A DNA stretch of 64,000 bases, from the NCBI RefSeq assembly GCF_004331415.1, contig NZ_SJOP01000011.1:62001-126000 (forward strand), in the 5' to 3' direction. This DNA comes from Kosakonia quasisacchari. GTDB taxonomy: Bacteria > Pseudomonadota > Gammaproteobacteria > Enterobacterales > Enterobacteriaceae. A program made the position numbers and the translations under genes. Under the pieces are notes generated by a model. It saw only the letters and a program-made list of their open reading frames with translations, searched no databases and had not been told where the DNA came from. Shown one piece after another: positions 17,689 to 27,249 of the stretch (the stretch's first letter is position 1; each line of letters begins with the position of its first letter).

Positions 17689-18582
17689 TTAATCGTAAGT
17701 GATACCTGGCGGGTTGACCTGCGATCGTTCAACCGCTTCGCCCTGCTCCCCCCAGCGCACCAGCACCTGTTGATATTCCCCGCGCGCGATTGCGCCATCC
17801 AGCGCCGCCTGCAGGGCATACACCAGGCCATTACCTTTTTTCGTGGTGGTCGCCACCCAGGCTTTTTTCGGCCCCAGGCCGACGACTTTCGTGCCGCCGT
17901 TAAGCGCTGCTTTGTAGGCCGCGACAGATTGCGGACCAAACACCACATCCGCTCGCCCGGACTGAATATATAAATTCCCCGAGGCGTCATCCGTCAGATA
18001 GATCGGCTGCGCTAAAGGCCGACCGGCGGCCTGGTTCTCTTCATTCCAGCGCAGTAAAATGCGCTCCTGATTGGTGCCGGAACCGACAATCACTTTGCGC
18101 CCGGCGAGATCTTGCGCAGAGCGGATCGCCTGGATTGCGCTGGATGATTTAACCGAAAATGCCAGTGAATCCGCGCGGTAGGTGGCGAAGTCAAACTTCT
18201 GTTTGCGCGCTTCGGTGACGGCGATATTCACCAGCGCGACATCATAACGCCCGGAAGTAATGCCCAGCGGCCAGTCTTCCCATGCGGTTGGCACCAGTTT
18301 GAGCTTTAAACCGAGGCTTTGCGCCAGTAAACGGGCAATATCCGGATCGCTGCCGATGCGCGTGCGGTTATCGCTGGCAACCAACGCCAGCGGCGGTGAG
18401 TTGAGCGCCGAGATCGCCACTGTTAGTGTCCCCGGCTCGACAAAGCGATAATCCGCCGGGATTTTTGCGATCGCCGCCGCGTTGCGCTGCACAGTAATCG
18501 GCTGTTCATTGGCTTTTAAATCGAGTTGCCCGGCGGCGAAACTGCCTGCGCTGACCAGCAGCAGCGCCAGTAATCGTTTCAT
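17689..18582 (-). CDS. Amino-acid-type periplasmic binding protein (second of two)
   Basis: Solute-binding protein of 297 residues (SBP family 3) with a signal peptide of about 18 residues. It is a clear paralogue of the binding protein three genes upstream: both share GTLTVAISALNSPPL-like and WEDWPLGITSGRYD blocks and the KFDFATYRADSLAF segment. It is the last gene of an eight-gene operon and starts nine bases after the ATPase. Two binding proteins on one transporter widen the ligand range, as with TcyJ/TcyK of Bacillus. The ligand is inferred to be a modified cysteine-like amino acid. Confidence 0.85.
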   Translation of the reverse strand: MKRLLALLLVSAGSFAAGQLDLKANEQPITVQRNAAAIAKIPADYRFVEPGTLTVAISALNSPPLALVASDNRTRIGSDPDIARLLAQSLGLKLKLVPTAWEDWPLGITSGRYDVALVNIAVTEARKQKFDFATYRADSLAFSVKSSSAIQAIRSAQDLAGRKVIVGSGTNQERILLRWNEENQAAGRPLAQPIYLTDDASGNLYIQSGRADVVFGPQSVAAYKAALNGGTKVVGLGPKKAWVATTTKKGNGLVYALQAALDGAIARGEYQQVLVRWGEQGEAVERSQVNPPGITYD

Positions 18583-18591
18583 TGTCGCTCC

Positions 18592-19365
18592 TTATAAGAC
18601 CTTCGATAAAAACTGGCGTGTGCGCGGATGCTGCGGGTGATTTAGCACCTCGTCACTGCTTCCCTGTTCAACAATTTTGCCATCGACCATAAACACCACC
18701 TGGTCGGCGACTTCGCGGGCAAAGCCGATTTCATGCGTCACCACCACCAGCGTGGAACCGGCGCGCGCCAGCTTTTTGATCACATCCAGCACTTCGCCCA
18801 CCAGTTCCGGATCCAGCGCCGATGTCGGCTCATCGAACAGCATCACGCGCGGGCGCAAGGAAAGCGCGCGGGCGATGGCAATGCGCTGCTGCTGCCCGCC
18901 GGAAAGATGGCGCGACCAGGCATCGGCTTTGTTGCGCAGCCCCACCACATCCAGCAGATCGTATGCCTGATCGATAGCCTCTTTACGGCTCAACTTCTTG
19001 TGGGCAATCGGGGCTTCAATCAAGTTTTCCAGTACCGTCAGATGCGGGAACAAATTGAAATTCTGAAACACATACCCGACGTTGACGCGCTGGCGCAAAA
19101 TCTCCTTCTCTTTTAGTTCATACAACTTGTCGCCGTGCAGGCGATAACCGATATATTCGCCATCAATGCGAATAAACCCTTCATCCACGCGCTCAAGGTG
19201 ATTAATGGTGCGCAGCAGCGTCGATTTCCCGGAACCGGACGGCCCCAGGATCACCGTGACTGAACCGGGCGGGATCTCCAGCGACACCTCATCCAGCGCT
19301 TTATGGCGACCAAAATATTTGCTGACGCCGGTAATCGAAATATGACCATTAAGAGAGGTTGGCAT
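18592..19365 (-). CDS. Amino-acid ABC transporter ATPase
   Basis: Cytoplasmic ATPase (257 residues) of the polar-amino-acid family (GlnQ/TcyN-like). It has Walker A GPSGSGKST, signature LSGGQQQR, Walker B VMLFDEPTSALDPE and switch histidine in VVVTHEIGFA. The start was set at MPTSLNG, preceded by AGGAG; this overlaps the permease end by 17 bp. A longer reading would run 43 codons back inside the permease gene. It energises the adjacent single permease. Confidence 0.9.
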   Translation of the reverse strand: MPTSLNGHISITGVSKYFGRHKALDEVSLEIPPGSVTVILGPSGSGKSTLLRTINHLERVDEGFIRIDGEYIGYRLHGDKLYELKEKEILRQRVNVGYVFQNFNLFPHLTVLENLIEAPIAHKKLSRKEAIDQAYDLLDVVGLRNKADAWSRHLSGGQQQRIAIARALSLRPRVMLFDEPTSALDPELVGEVLDVIKKLARAGSTLVVVTHEIGFAREVADQVVFMVDGKIVEQGSSDEVLNHPQHPRTRQFLSKVL

Positions 19366-20272
19366 GAACGGGCTCCTGCGGTTGCGCCACGCGGGCAGTG
19401 GAATATGAACGAACCCGTGTGGGTGAAATCGCTGAACGCCGTTCGCTGCGTGCCAGCCAGCGTTCAACCAAATACTGAATAGCCGACAATACACTGGTGA
19501 TCACCAGATACCAGACTGCGCCAACCATCAGCAGCGGGATAACTTCCTGCGTGCGGTTGTAAATCATCTGAATGGTGTAAAACAGCTCCGGCATCGCCAG
19601 CACATAAACCATCGCCGTGCCTTTGGCGAGGCTGATTATCTCGTTAAAACCGGACGGCAAAATCGTGCGCAGCGCCTGCGGCAGAATAATGCGCAGCGTG
19701 CGCCGCCAGGCGGGTAACCCCAGCGCGGCCGCCGCTTCGTACTGCCCGTGATCAACCCCAAGAAAACCACCGCGAATAATCTCGGCGGTATAGGCGCTTT
19801 GCACCAGCGTCAACCCGACGACCGCCGTGGAAAACTGCCCAAGCACGTTGATGGTTTGATAGCTCGCCCACTGAATTCCGGTAAACGGAATGCCGAGCGA
19901 TAAGGTGTCGTACAGATAGGAGAAGTTATAAAGAATGATCAGCACCACAATCAGCGGTAGCGAACGAAACAGCCAGATATAACTCCAGGCAAGACTGCTC
20001 AATAGCCACGAAGACGAGAGTCTGGCTAACGCCAGTAGACCGCCAAAAATCACGCTTAGCGCCGTGCCGAGTAAGGTCAGCAACAGCGTCTGCCCTAACC
20101 CTTCGAGGATAACCGGGTCGAAAAACCAACGGGCAAACACGTTCCATTCCCAGCGCGGGTTAAACGCCACCGACTGAACAATCGCCGCCAGCACAAACAG
20201 GGCGACAACCGCGCCGACCGTGCGCAGCGGGTAGCGCGCGGGCACCACTTTGATCGTTTCTGCATTTTTCAT
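19349..20272 (-). CDS. Amino-acid ABC transporter permease
   Basis: Inner-membrane permease of 307 residues in the HisM/GlnP family. The conserved loop near residue 185 reads EAAAALGLPAWRRTLRIILP, and the region SAYTAEIIRGGF is also diagnostic. Only one permease gene is present, so it should form a homodimer. It starts nine bases after the GNAT stop codon. It is part of the eight-gene operon described for the flavin monooxygenases. Confidence 0.9.
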   Translation of the reverse strand: MKNAETIKVVPARYPLRTVGAVVALFVLAAIVQSVAFNPRWEWNVFARWFFDPVILEGLGQTLLLTLLGTALSVIFGGLLALARLSSSWLLSSLAWSYIWLFRSLPLIVVLIILYNFSYLYDTLSLGIPFTGIQWASYQTINVLGQFSTAVVGLTLVQSAYTAEIIRGGFLGVDHGQYEAAAALGLPAWRRTLRIILPQALRTILPSGFNEIISLAKGTAMVYVLAMPELFYTIQMIYNRTQEVIPLLMVGAVWYLVITSVLSAIQYLVERWLARSERRSAISPTRVRSYSTARVAQPQEPVHANLS

Positions 20273-20281
20273 GGTCGCTCC

Positions 20282-20791
20282 TCAGGCGGTTTTGCTTAAA
20301 CGCTCAACCGACAACGCTTTGCTAAAGCGCAACCGACCATCGAACGGCGGCTGGCTGTACTCTTCCGGATCGCGATGGACATCAAACTGCGGCTGATAAC
20401 CCTGACTCAGATACAGCCGCACCGCTTCCGGCTGGCGAAACCCGGTGGTCAGGTAGATATGACTGTAACCGGCCAGTACCGCGCGCCGCTCCAGCTCTTG
20501 CACAATGTTGGCCGCCAGCCCTTGCTTACGCAGTTCATGCTTCGTCCAGATGCGTTTGATCTCCGCCGTATGGGCATCAAACGCTTTGTAAGCACCGGTC
20601 GCGATGATCTCCCCGTCGCGCTCCAGCACAATAAACAGCCCCTGCGGCGCTAAATACCATTCGGTAAGTTCCACTTCGGCGCTGCGGGAAAAATAGTCGC
20701 CATAGCGTGCGGTGTATTCGCCAAACAGCCCGTTTAAGATTGGCTGCAATTCCGGTGCATCTGGCGAGACATCGCGGAAACGTTCATTCAT
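20282..20791 (-). CDS. GNAT N-acetyltransferase in salvage operon
   Basis: GNAT-fold protein (169 residues) with the acetyl-CoA loop region in HELRKQGLAANIVQELE and a late YLTTGFRQPEAVRLYLSQGY motif. Its start follows AAGGAGG. By analogy with SnaA (YtmI) and YxeL of Bacillus, it would N-acetylate an S-substituted cysteine before the flavin monooxygenase step. That role is inference from operon content. It sits between the first binding protein and the permease, an unusual place for an enzyme. Confidence 0.8.
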   Translation of the reverse strand: MNERFRDVSPDAPELQPILNGLFGEYTARYGDYFSRSAEVELTEWYLAPQGLFIVLERDGEIIATGAYKAFDAHTAEIKRIWTKHELRKQGLAANIVQELERRAVLAGYSHIYLTTGFRQPEAVRLYLSQGYQPQFDVHRDPEEYSQPPFDGRLRFSKALSVERLSKTA

Positions 20792-20801
20792 GACTGCCTC
20801 C

Positions 20802-21734
20802 TTAATCGCCAAGACCCGCCGGATTAACTTCCGACGCCGGAATGCGTTCTACGCTCTCGCCCCAGCGATTGAGCACCTTGTCGTAGTCGCCCGTTTTGAT
20901 AGCGCCATTGAGCGCGGTTTGCACCGGTTCAACCAGCCCGCTGCCTTTACGCAGGGTGACAGCGATATGCGCCGCTTTCGGCCAGCCACCGTCCACGCTA
21001 CCGACCAGTTTGGTTTTGCCGGTCAGCGCCGCTTTCCACGCGCCAATCACGTTCGGGCCGAAATAAGCGTCGGCGCGACCGGATTGCAGCGCCAGCGTCT
21101 GAGCGGCGTCATCTTTGGTGTAGATGGGCGTAAACGGTTTCAACCCTTTTTCCACGTTTTCCGCGTTCCACGCCAGCAGGATAGCCTCCTGATTAGTGCC
21201 GGAGCCGACAATAATGCGCAGCCCGGCAATGTCTTCGGCTTTCTCAATTGATTTCAGCGGACTGGTGGATTTGACATAAAAGCCGAGTGAATCCTTGCGG
21301 TAAGTGGCGAAATCGAACTTCGCTTTGCGCTCTTTGGTGACGGTAATATTGCTGATCGCCGCATCATATTTGCCGGAGGTGACGCCGAGCGGCCAGTCCT
21401 CCCACGAGGTCGGCACCACGTTCAGCTCCAGCCCAAGGCTGCTGGCGACCAGGCGGGCGATGTCCACTTCGCTACCGAGCAGCGTTTTATTGTCATCCGC
21501 AAACACCGTCAGCGGTGGAGAGTTGAGCGCCGCCACGGCGACGGTCAGTTTTCCCGGTACGACAAAGTGATAATCCTTCGGCAACTGCGCAATGGCTTGC
21601 GCGTTTTTCGCCGTGGTGATCGGCGTTTTGTTGGCGTCCAGGCTCACGCCCGTTCCGTTGATATTGACATCTTGGGCCCAGGCCAGCGGTGTTAGCGCCA
21701 GCGTTGCCGCCAGCAATAGCGATGTTTTCTGCAT
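20802..21734 (-). CDS. Amino-acid-type periplasmic binding protein (first of two)
   Basis: Exported solute-binding protein of 310 residues. The signal peptide is about residues 1-20 (ending AWA) and an SBP family 3 body follows, with GKLTVAVAALNSPPL and WEDWPLGVTSGKYDAAISNI. It is paralogous to the last gene of the operon. It starts 14 bases after the NtaA-type monooxygenase stop. The ligand is probably an amino acid or N-acyl amino acid bearing sulfur, inferred only from the operon. Confidence 0.86.
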   Translation of the reverse strand: MQKTSLLLAATLALTPLAWAQDVNINGTGVSLDANKTPITTAKNAQAIAQLPKDYHFVVPGKLTVAVAALNSPPLTVFADDNKTLLGSEVDIARLVASSLGLELNVVPTSWEDWPLGVTSGKYDAAISNITVTKERKAKFDFATYRKDSLGFYVKSTSPLKSIEKAEDIAGLRIIVGSGTNQEAILLAWNAENVEKGLKPFTPIYTKDDAAQTLALQSGRADAYFGPNVIGAWKAALTGKTKLVGSVDGGWPKAAHIAVTLRKGSGLVEPVQTALNGAIKTGDYDKVLNRWGESVERIPASEVNPAGLGD

Positions 21735-21748
21735 AGCGTTTTCTTCTT

Positions 21749-23065
21749 TTATTGTTGTGAGGAAGGATGAGCAGGCAGCGGCAACCCTAAGCTTTCGCGC
21801 AGTGTCGTGCCGGGGTATTCACTACGGAACAGGCCGCGGGCTTGCAGCAACGGCACCACTTTTTCGACAAAGCGCGGGAAGGTATCCGGTGTTCCGCCCT
21901 GGATGATAAAACCGTCAGCTGCGTAGCTTTCGAACCACAGTTGCAGACCATCGGCCACTTGCTGCGCCGTGCCGGAAAATCGGGGGCGCGGCGAAGCACT
22001 TTCCAGCGCGACCTGGCGTAGCGTTAAATGGCGCTCGCGCGCATTACGCTTGATCTCATCAGTGGTGCTACGAAAACTGTTTTGCCCCAAATCGCCGATA
22101 TCCGGGAACGGCTCGTCGAGCGGGTACTGGCTGAAGTCATGATGTTCGAAATAGCGCCCGAGGTAGTTCAGCGCATCCGTAATGGAGACCAGCGCGGCGG
22201 TGGTCTGGTATTGCTGTTCAGCATCCTCTTCGCTGTCGCCGACAATGACGCTGACGCCCTGGAAAATATGCAGGTCATCATGACGGCGGCCATATTTTTC
22301 CAGCTGATTTTTCACATCACTATAAAACGCTTTGGCTTCATCAAGCGTTTCCTGATGCGTAAAAATAGCGTCGGCGTGACGGGCGGCCAGTTGTTTACCA
22401 TCGTCTGAAGCACCGGCCTGGAAAATAATCGGTCGTCCTTGCGGCGTGCGGCCAATATTAAGCGGTCCGGCAACCTGGAAAAAATCACCGTGGTGATTCA
22501 GCGGGTGTAACTTATTGGCGTCAAAGTATTGCCCGGTCGCTTTATTGCGCACAAACGCATCGTCTTCCCAGGAATTCCATAACCCTTTCACCACATCGAG
22601 ATATTCATCGGCAATGCGGTAACGTAAGTCGTGATCCGGGTGCTGCGTGCGGGAAAAGTTTTTCGCCGAGCCTTCCAGCGGCGAGGTCACCACATTCCAG
22701 CCCGCGCGGCCATTGCTCAGATGGTCAAGGCTTGCGAACTGGCGCGCAACGGTAAATGGCTCGCTGTAGGACGTGGAAAGTGTGCCCACCAGACCGAGGT
22801 GCGAGGTCACGCTGGCGAGCGCGGATAATACAGTTATCGGTTCAAAACGGTTTAAAAAATGCGGGATCGATTTTTCGTTGATATATAAACCGTCGGCGAC
22901 AAAAAGAAAGTCCAGTTTCCCCTGCTCGGCAATGCGCGCGGTTTCCTGCACGAAGCCAAAATTAATGCTGGCATCGGCGATCGCCGCCGGATGTCGCCAC
23001 GCGGACATATTTCCCGATGCGCCATGTAATAGGGTGCCAAGCCGCAGTTGTCGTGCTGTAGACAT
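21749..23065 (-). CDS. NtaA/DszA-type flavin monooxygenase
   Basis: Luciferase-like FMNH2-dependent monooxygenase of 438 residues, the long NtaA/SnaA/DszA/CmoJ form. Family marks include [39 protein letters not shown] (the latter two as one block) and [24 protein letters not shown]. It needs reduced FMN from a separate reductase. CmoJ (YtnJ) and YxeK of Bacillus have this form and cleave C-S bonds of N-acetylated S-alkyl or succinyl cysteine. The same role is inferred here from the neighbouring acetylase, deacylase and transporter. Confidence 0.87.
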   Translation of the reverse strand: MSTARQLRLGTLLHGASGNMSAWRHPAAIADASINFGFVQETARIAEQGKLDFLFVADGLYINEKSIPHFLNRFEPITVLSALASVTSHLGLVGTLSTSYSEPFTVARQFASLDHLSNGRAGWNVVTSPLEGSAKNFSRTQHPDHDLRYRIADEYLDVVKGLWNSWEDDAFVRNKATGQYFDANKLHPLNHHGDFFQVAGPLNIGRTPQGRPIIFQAGASDDGKQLAARHADAIFTHQETLDEAKAFYSDVKNQLEKYGRRHDDLHIFQGVSVIVGDSEEDAEQQYQTTAALVSITDALNYLGRYFEHHDFSQYPLDEPFPDIGDLGQNSFRSTTDEIKRNARERHLTLRQVALESASPRPRFSGTAQQVADGLQLWFESYAADGFIIQGGTPDTFPRFVEKVVPLLQARGLFRSEYPGTTLRESLGLPLPAHPSSQQ

Positions 23066-23130
23066 AATCGATCCTCATATTCGGGCAACAGGAGGCCCGG
23101 AGCAGTAGCCCCAGGCAGACAAATTTCACA

Positions 23131-24252
23131 TCAGGATTGCAGCAGTGCTTTTTCTGCCAGCAGCGCGAAATAACGCGCCGCCTCTTCGATTAACGCTTCA
23201 TCGGGGTTGAACGCCGGGTGGTGCAAACCGTAGTCGCTGTCGCTACCAATGCTGACAAACGCGCCCGGAATATGCTGCAAATAGACGGCAAAATCCTCGC
23301 CCCCCATGTGCAGATCCGCCTCTTGCGTCTGATAACCGTGCCAGTCAGCGACGTCGCGGGCGAACGTTGCCCACCGATCGTGATTGACCAGCGCGGCAGG
23401 CCCTTCAAACCAACGCACGTTGATACTGGCATCGAACGCCTGCGCCAGACCGGCGGCAATATCGTCAACGCGGCGTTTCACTGTTTCGCGCACCGCCGCC
23501 TGGTGAGTACGCAGCGTGCCTTCCAGCTCGACATGTTCCGGCAGCACATTCCACGTATTGCCCCCCTGAATGCGGGTGACGCTCAGCACTACCGACTCCA
23601 GTGTATTGACGTTACGGCTGGCAATGCTTTGCAGCGCGACAACCAGTTGGCTGGCCAGCAAAATGGCGTCGTTACCTTCGTGCGGGCGCGCGGCATGTGC
23701 GCCTTTGCCAGTGACGGTCAGCGAAAAACGATCCACATTGGCGTAAAACGCGCCGCCGCGCGTGGCAAACGACCCGACCGGTAATCCGGGTTCGTTGTGC
23801 ATGCCAAAGATGGCGCTAACGTTGTCCAGGGCGCCGGCATCGATTAACCGCTTCGCTCCGCCAAAATTCTCTTCTGCGGGCTGGAACAGAATGCGCACTC
23901 TTCCCGTCAGTTGCGGCTCCTTTTGTTTTAGCAGCAGCGCCGCGCCGAGCATGACGCTGGAGTGAACGTCGTGTCCGCAGGCGTGCATCACACCGGGATT
24001 GCGCGAGGCAAACGGCACGTCGACCGCTTCTTCAATCGGTAACGCATCGATATCCGCGCGCAAAGCGATCACTTTTTCGCCGCTGCCCACTTCTGCGACC
24101 ACGCCGGTTGGCAGGCTCAACGGCAGCAATCTTAGCCCGGCGCTCTCCAGCCAGTGACGAATACGCCGGGTGGTTTCAAACTCCTGCAACGACAACTCCG
24201 GGTGCTGGTGTAACTCGCGTCGCCAGTCGATCAGTTGTTCTGCAAAGCTCAT
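23131..24252 (-). CDS. M20 amidohydrolase/deacylase
   Basis: Cytosolic metallo-amidohydrolase of 373 residues (M20D, hippurate hydrolase/YxeP/YtnL-like). Metal-site marks are LRADIDALPIEE, MHACGHDVHSS, PAEENFGGAKRLIDAG and MGGEDFAVYL. It is expected to remove an N-acetyl group and release the free amino acid. Its start overlaps the stop of the luciferase-like gene upstream (ATGA), showing tight coupling. A 65-bp gap containing AGGAGG precedes the next gene of the operon. Confidence 0.88.
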   Translation of the reverse strand: MSFAEQLIDWRRELHQHPELSLQEFETTRRIRHWLESAGLRLLPLSLPTGVVAEVGSGEKVIALRADIDALPIEEAVDVPFASRNPGVMHACGHDVHSSVMLGAALLLKQKEPQLTGRVRILFQPAEENFGGAKRLIDAGALDNVSAIFGMHNEPGLPVGSFATRGGAFYANVDRFSLTVTGKGAHAARPHEGNDAILLASQLVVALQSIASRNVNTLESVVLSVTRIQGGNTWNVLPEHVELEGTLRTHQAAVRETVKRRVDDIAAGLAQAFDASINVRWFEGPAALVNHDRWATFARDVADWHGYQTQEADLHMGGEDFAVYLQHIPGAFVSIGSDSDYGLHHPAFNPDEALIEEAARYFALLAEKALLQS

Positions 24253-25265
24253 CCCGCGACCTCCTGTGTTGCGTTTGTATTCGCGTGGGCTTGCGCCAGC
24301 CGCAATACGGAGGTCAGCCGCGCGCTCCCTTCGCTGATAGGCGTGTCGATAATAAATTCATCGATGGCGAATTGCTGATGCAGTTCCTCCAACCCCGCCA
24401 GAACTTGATCCGCTGTTCCGGCTATCAGTGACGGTTCGCGTTTTGCGATGCGCACCGCCGGGCTGCCTGCCTGGCGGGCAAACGCTTGACCTTGCGCTTC
24501 GCTGGCGACGCTCACGCGCTGACCGTTTGCCAGCTCGACGCCCCAGACTTCAACCTGTTGCGCCAGCGCATTCGCCCGGGCTTCGGTTTCCGCGACGATC
24601 ACCTGTACGGCAACTATCGTGTCGCGCTGACTGTGCTTTTTCCATTGAGTGACAACGTCACGTAAAAGTGCTTTGTCACCGTTGAGATGGGCGGCAAAGA
24701 CAAAATTCCAGCCCAATTTTGCCGCAAGCGCCGCGCTTTCAAGGCTCGCACCAAGCAGGAAACCTTCAGCGCGTTGCGGTGGCAGCGGCGTTGCCAGAAC
24801 GGTTTCTTCCGCATGGTCATCTTTTGACAGGGATAACCAGTTATCGAGTTGCGCCAGTTGATCGGCAAAACTGCCCTTCTCGGCGCTGTTTATTCCCTGC
24901 TGGAGTGCGCGGGTTGAGAGCGGCAAACCGCCGGGGGCTTTGCCGACGCCAAGATCAACGCGGCCAGGTGCCAGGGTCGCCAGCAGGTTGAAGTTTTCCG
25001 CCACTTTGAACGGGCTGTAATGTTGCAGCATCACCCCACCGGAACCGACGCGAATTCGCCGCGTTTGACCCAGTATCCAGGCGATAACTAACTCCGGCGA
25101 CGGGCTGGCCAACTGGGTGGTGTTGTGATGTTCGGCAATCCAGAAGCGGTGATAGCCCCAGTTTTCCGCCTGCTGTGCCAGTTGCAGCGTGCGGGCCAGG
25201 GCATCCTGTGCGGTTTCGTGTTCCGCGATGGGGCTTTTATCCAGCAAACTCAGGCGATAAGACAT
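24249..25265 (-). CDS. Luciferase-like flavin oxidoreductase (YtmO-type)
   Basis: Short LuxA-like flavoprotein of 338 residues, first gene of the operon. Diagnostic segments are LSLLDKSPIAEHE, RFWIAEHHNTTQLASPSPE, VGSGGVMLQHYSPFKVAENF and GRVDLGVGKAPGG. The start MSYRLSL was chosen because the fold begins there; the longer in-frame reading adds 48 residues from the promoter region. Bacillus YtmO (CmoO) has this form and sits in the S-methylcysteine operon. The substrate is unproven. Confidence 0.85.
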   Translation of the reverse strand: MSYRLSLLDKSPIAEHETAQDALARTLQLAQQAENWGYHRFWIAEHHNTTQLASPSPELVIAWILGQTRRIRVGSGGVMLQHYSPFKVAENFNLLATLAPGRVDLGVGKAPGGLPLSTRALQQGINSAEKGSFADQLAQLDNWLSLSKDDHAEETVLATPLPPQRAEGFLLGASLESAALAAKLGWNFVFAAHLNGDKALLRDVVTQWKKHSQRDTIVAVQVIVAETEARANALAQQVEVWGVELANGQRVSVASEAQGQAFARQAGSPAVRIAKREPSLIAGTADQVLAGLEELHQQFAIDEFIIDTPISEGSARLTSVLRLAQAHANTNATQEVAG

Positions 25266-25729
25266 GCAATAAACTCGCGTTAGAGGAGATAACCCCATTA
25301 ATAGGGCGACGCGCGCATGCTGTGAAACAATTAATTTACATTTAATAAGCAAAAATTTTGCAAAGACACCATTGCCCGGCGCTGCCGTTGCCTTCTGCGC
25401 CAATGACAACCCGTCAATATGTTGGCAAATTTGTTACATATTCGTATTACTGATGGTGGTTTTTTCTGTTGCATTTTTCAGTGAGTTGAATCATTTGCAC
25501 TGCTTGTCCCTGCCAACCTCACAATTTCCGCTAATAGTCGCCCCCAGGGGCACGGGTATGTTTTGCGTCGTTTATCGATTGCGGTTACGATGCTGCGCCA
25601 TGTTTGGTCTTATCCATACGAAGAAACACTGGAAAGACAGAACATTTTCCCGCGCCAGGCAATCGATTGGTTTTCTGCCTGCCGGGTAGAGGAATTCCGC
25701 AAGGTTCAGACAGGTAAACAGGTAACGCA
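25266..25729. other. Divergent regulatory spacer, no gene recognised
   Basis: 464 bp between the eight-gene operon and ansP. It must hold both promoters. A hairpin with arms CAGGCA/TGCCTG lies at about 25657-25680 in the ansP leader, without a T-run. An open frame at 25372-25689 on the plus strand has no ribosome site and atypical composition and is taken as non-coding. No operator could be assigned. Confidence 0.5.
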
Positions 25730-27202
25730 ATGAAAACAGACAACAACGTCACGGATCATCACGCCGCGAAACGACGCTGGCTCAATTCTCACGAAGAGGG
25801 CTACAACCGCGCGATGGGTAACCGCCAGGTGCAAATGATTGCTATCGGCGGCGCAATCGGTACGGGTTTATTTCTGGGCGCAGGCGCCCGACTGCAGATG
25901 GCGGGGCCGTCGCTGGCTATCGTTTATCTGGTGTGTGGTATTTTCTCCTTCTTCATTCTGCGCGCGCTGGGCGAACTGGTTTTACACCGCCCTTCCAGCG
26001 GCAGCTTCGTCTCTTATGCGCGTGAATTTCTTGGCGAAAAAGCCGCGTATGTTGCCGGTTGGATGTATTTCATCAACTGGGCGATGACCGGCATCGTGGA
26101 TATCACCGCCGTTGCGCTTTATATGCATTACTGGGGCGCGTTTGGCGACGTGCCGCAATGGGTATTCGCTCTTGGTGCGCTGGCGATTGTCGGCACCATG
26201 AACATGATTGGCGTGAAATGGTTCGCGGAGATGGAGTTCTGGTTTGCGCTGGTCAAAGTGCTGGCGATTGTGGTGTTCCTCGTCGTCGGGACGATTTTCC
26301 TCGGCAGTGGTAAACCGCTGGACGGCGGCGCGACGGGCTTCCATTTGATCACCGATAATGGTGGTTTCTTCCCGCATGGCTTGTTACCGGCGCTGGTGCT
26401 GGTTCAGGGCGTTGTGTTCGCGTTCGCCTCTATCGAACTGGTAGGTACGGCGGCTGGTGAGTGTAAAGATCCGCAGACCATGGTGCCGAAAGCCATTAAC
26501 AGCGTTATCTGGCGTATCGGTTTGTTTTATGTCGGCTCCGTCGTGCTGCTGGTTTTGTTGCTGCCGTGGAATGCTTACCAGGCGGGGCAAAGCCCGTTTG
26601 TAACCTTCTTCTCGAAGCTGGGCGTGCCGTATATCGGTGACATTATGAATATGGTGGTGCTGACCGCCGCGCTCTCCAGCCTGAACTCCGGGCTTTACAG
26701 CACGGGCCGAATTCTGCGCTCGATGTCAATGGGCGGTTCCGCGCCGAAATTTATGTCCAAAATGAGTCGTCAACACGTGCCTTACGCGGGGATCCTAGCG
26801 ACCATTTGTGTCTATATCGTTGGCGTGTTCCTGAATTACCTGGTGCCGTCGCAGGTATTTGAAATTGTGCTTAACGTCGCCTCGCTGGGGATCATTGCTT
26901 CCTGGGGCTTTATCGTGGTCTGCCAGATGCGTCTGCGCAAAGCTATCCACGAAGGCAAAGTGGCGGATGTCAGCTTCAAAATGCCAGGGGCACCGGTAAC
27001 ATCATGGCTGACGCTGCTGTTCCTGCTCAGCGTGCTGGTGCTGATGGCGTTCGATTACCCGAACGGCACGTACACCATCGGTTCTATTCCGCTGATCGCG
27101 GTTGTGTTGGTGGTGGGATGGTTTGGCGTACGTAAGCGCGTTAATGAAATCCACAGCACCGCGCCGGTTCATCCGGATGCAGCGCAGAAGACACGTTCGT
27201 AA
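25730..27202 (+). CDS. ansP: AnsP, L-asparagine permease
   Basis: Twelve-helix amino acid permease of the AAT family, 490 residues. It matches E. coli AnsP nearly throughout, for example AAKRRWLNSHEEGY, MGNRQVQMIAIGGAIGTGLF and LGELVLHRPSSGSFVSYARE. It imports L-asparagine by proton symport across the inner membrane. The start is preceded by AGGTAACGCA. The C-terminal tail is shorter than in E. coli. In E. coli yncE lies between ansP and yncD; here no yncE is present. Confidence 0.94.
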   Translation: MKTDNNVTDHHAAKRRWLNSHEEGYNRAMGNRQVQMIAIGGAIGTGLFLGAGARLQMAGPSLAIVYLVCGIFSFFILRALGELVLHRPSSGSFVSYAREFLGEKAAYVAGWMYFINWAMTGIVDITAVALYMHYWGAFGDVPQWVFALGALAIVGTMNMIGVKWFAEMEFWFALVKVLAIVVFLVVGTIFLGSGKPLDGGATGFHLITDNGGFFPHGLLPALVLVQGVVFAFASIELVGTAAGECKDPQTMVPKAINSVIWRIGLFYVGSVVLLVLLLPWNAYQAGQSPFVTFFSKLGVPYIGDIMNMVVLTAALSSLNSGLYSTGRILRSMSMGGSAPKFMSKMSRQHVPYAGILATICVYIVGVFLNYLVPSQVFEIVLNVASLGIIASWGFIVVCQMRLRKAIHEGKVADVSFKMPGAPVTSWLTLLFLLSVLVLMAFDYPNGTYTIGSIPLIAVVLVVGWFGVRKRVNEIHSTAPVHPDAAQKTRS

Positions 27203-27215
27203 CGCGTCATAAAAA

Positions 27216-27249
27216 CAAAAAGCCGCTGCGGAAACGTTGCGGCTTTTTT
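27216..27249 (+). terminator. Intrinsic terminator of ansP
   Basis: Stem AGCCGC-ACG-type (AGCCGCTGCG with CGTTGCGGCT, loop GAAA) followed by six T. It is 14 bases after the ansP stop. Confidence 0.88.

Noticed and set aside
25372..25689. 105-codon plus-strand frame upstream of ansP
   Set aside because: No ribosome site, codon use unlike neighbours, and it occupies the divergent promoter region.
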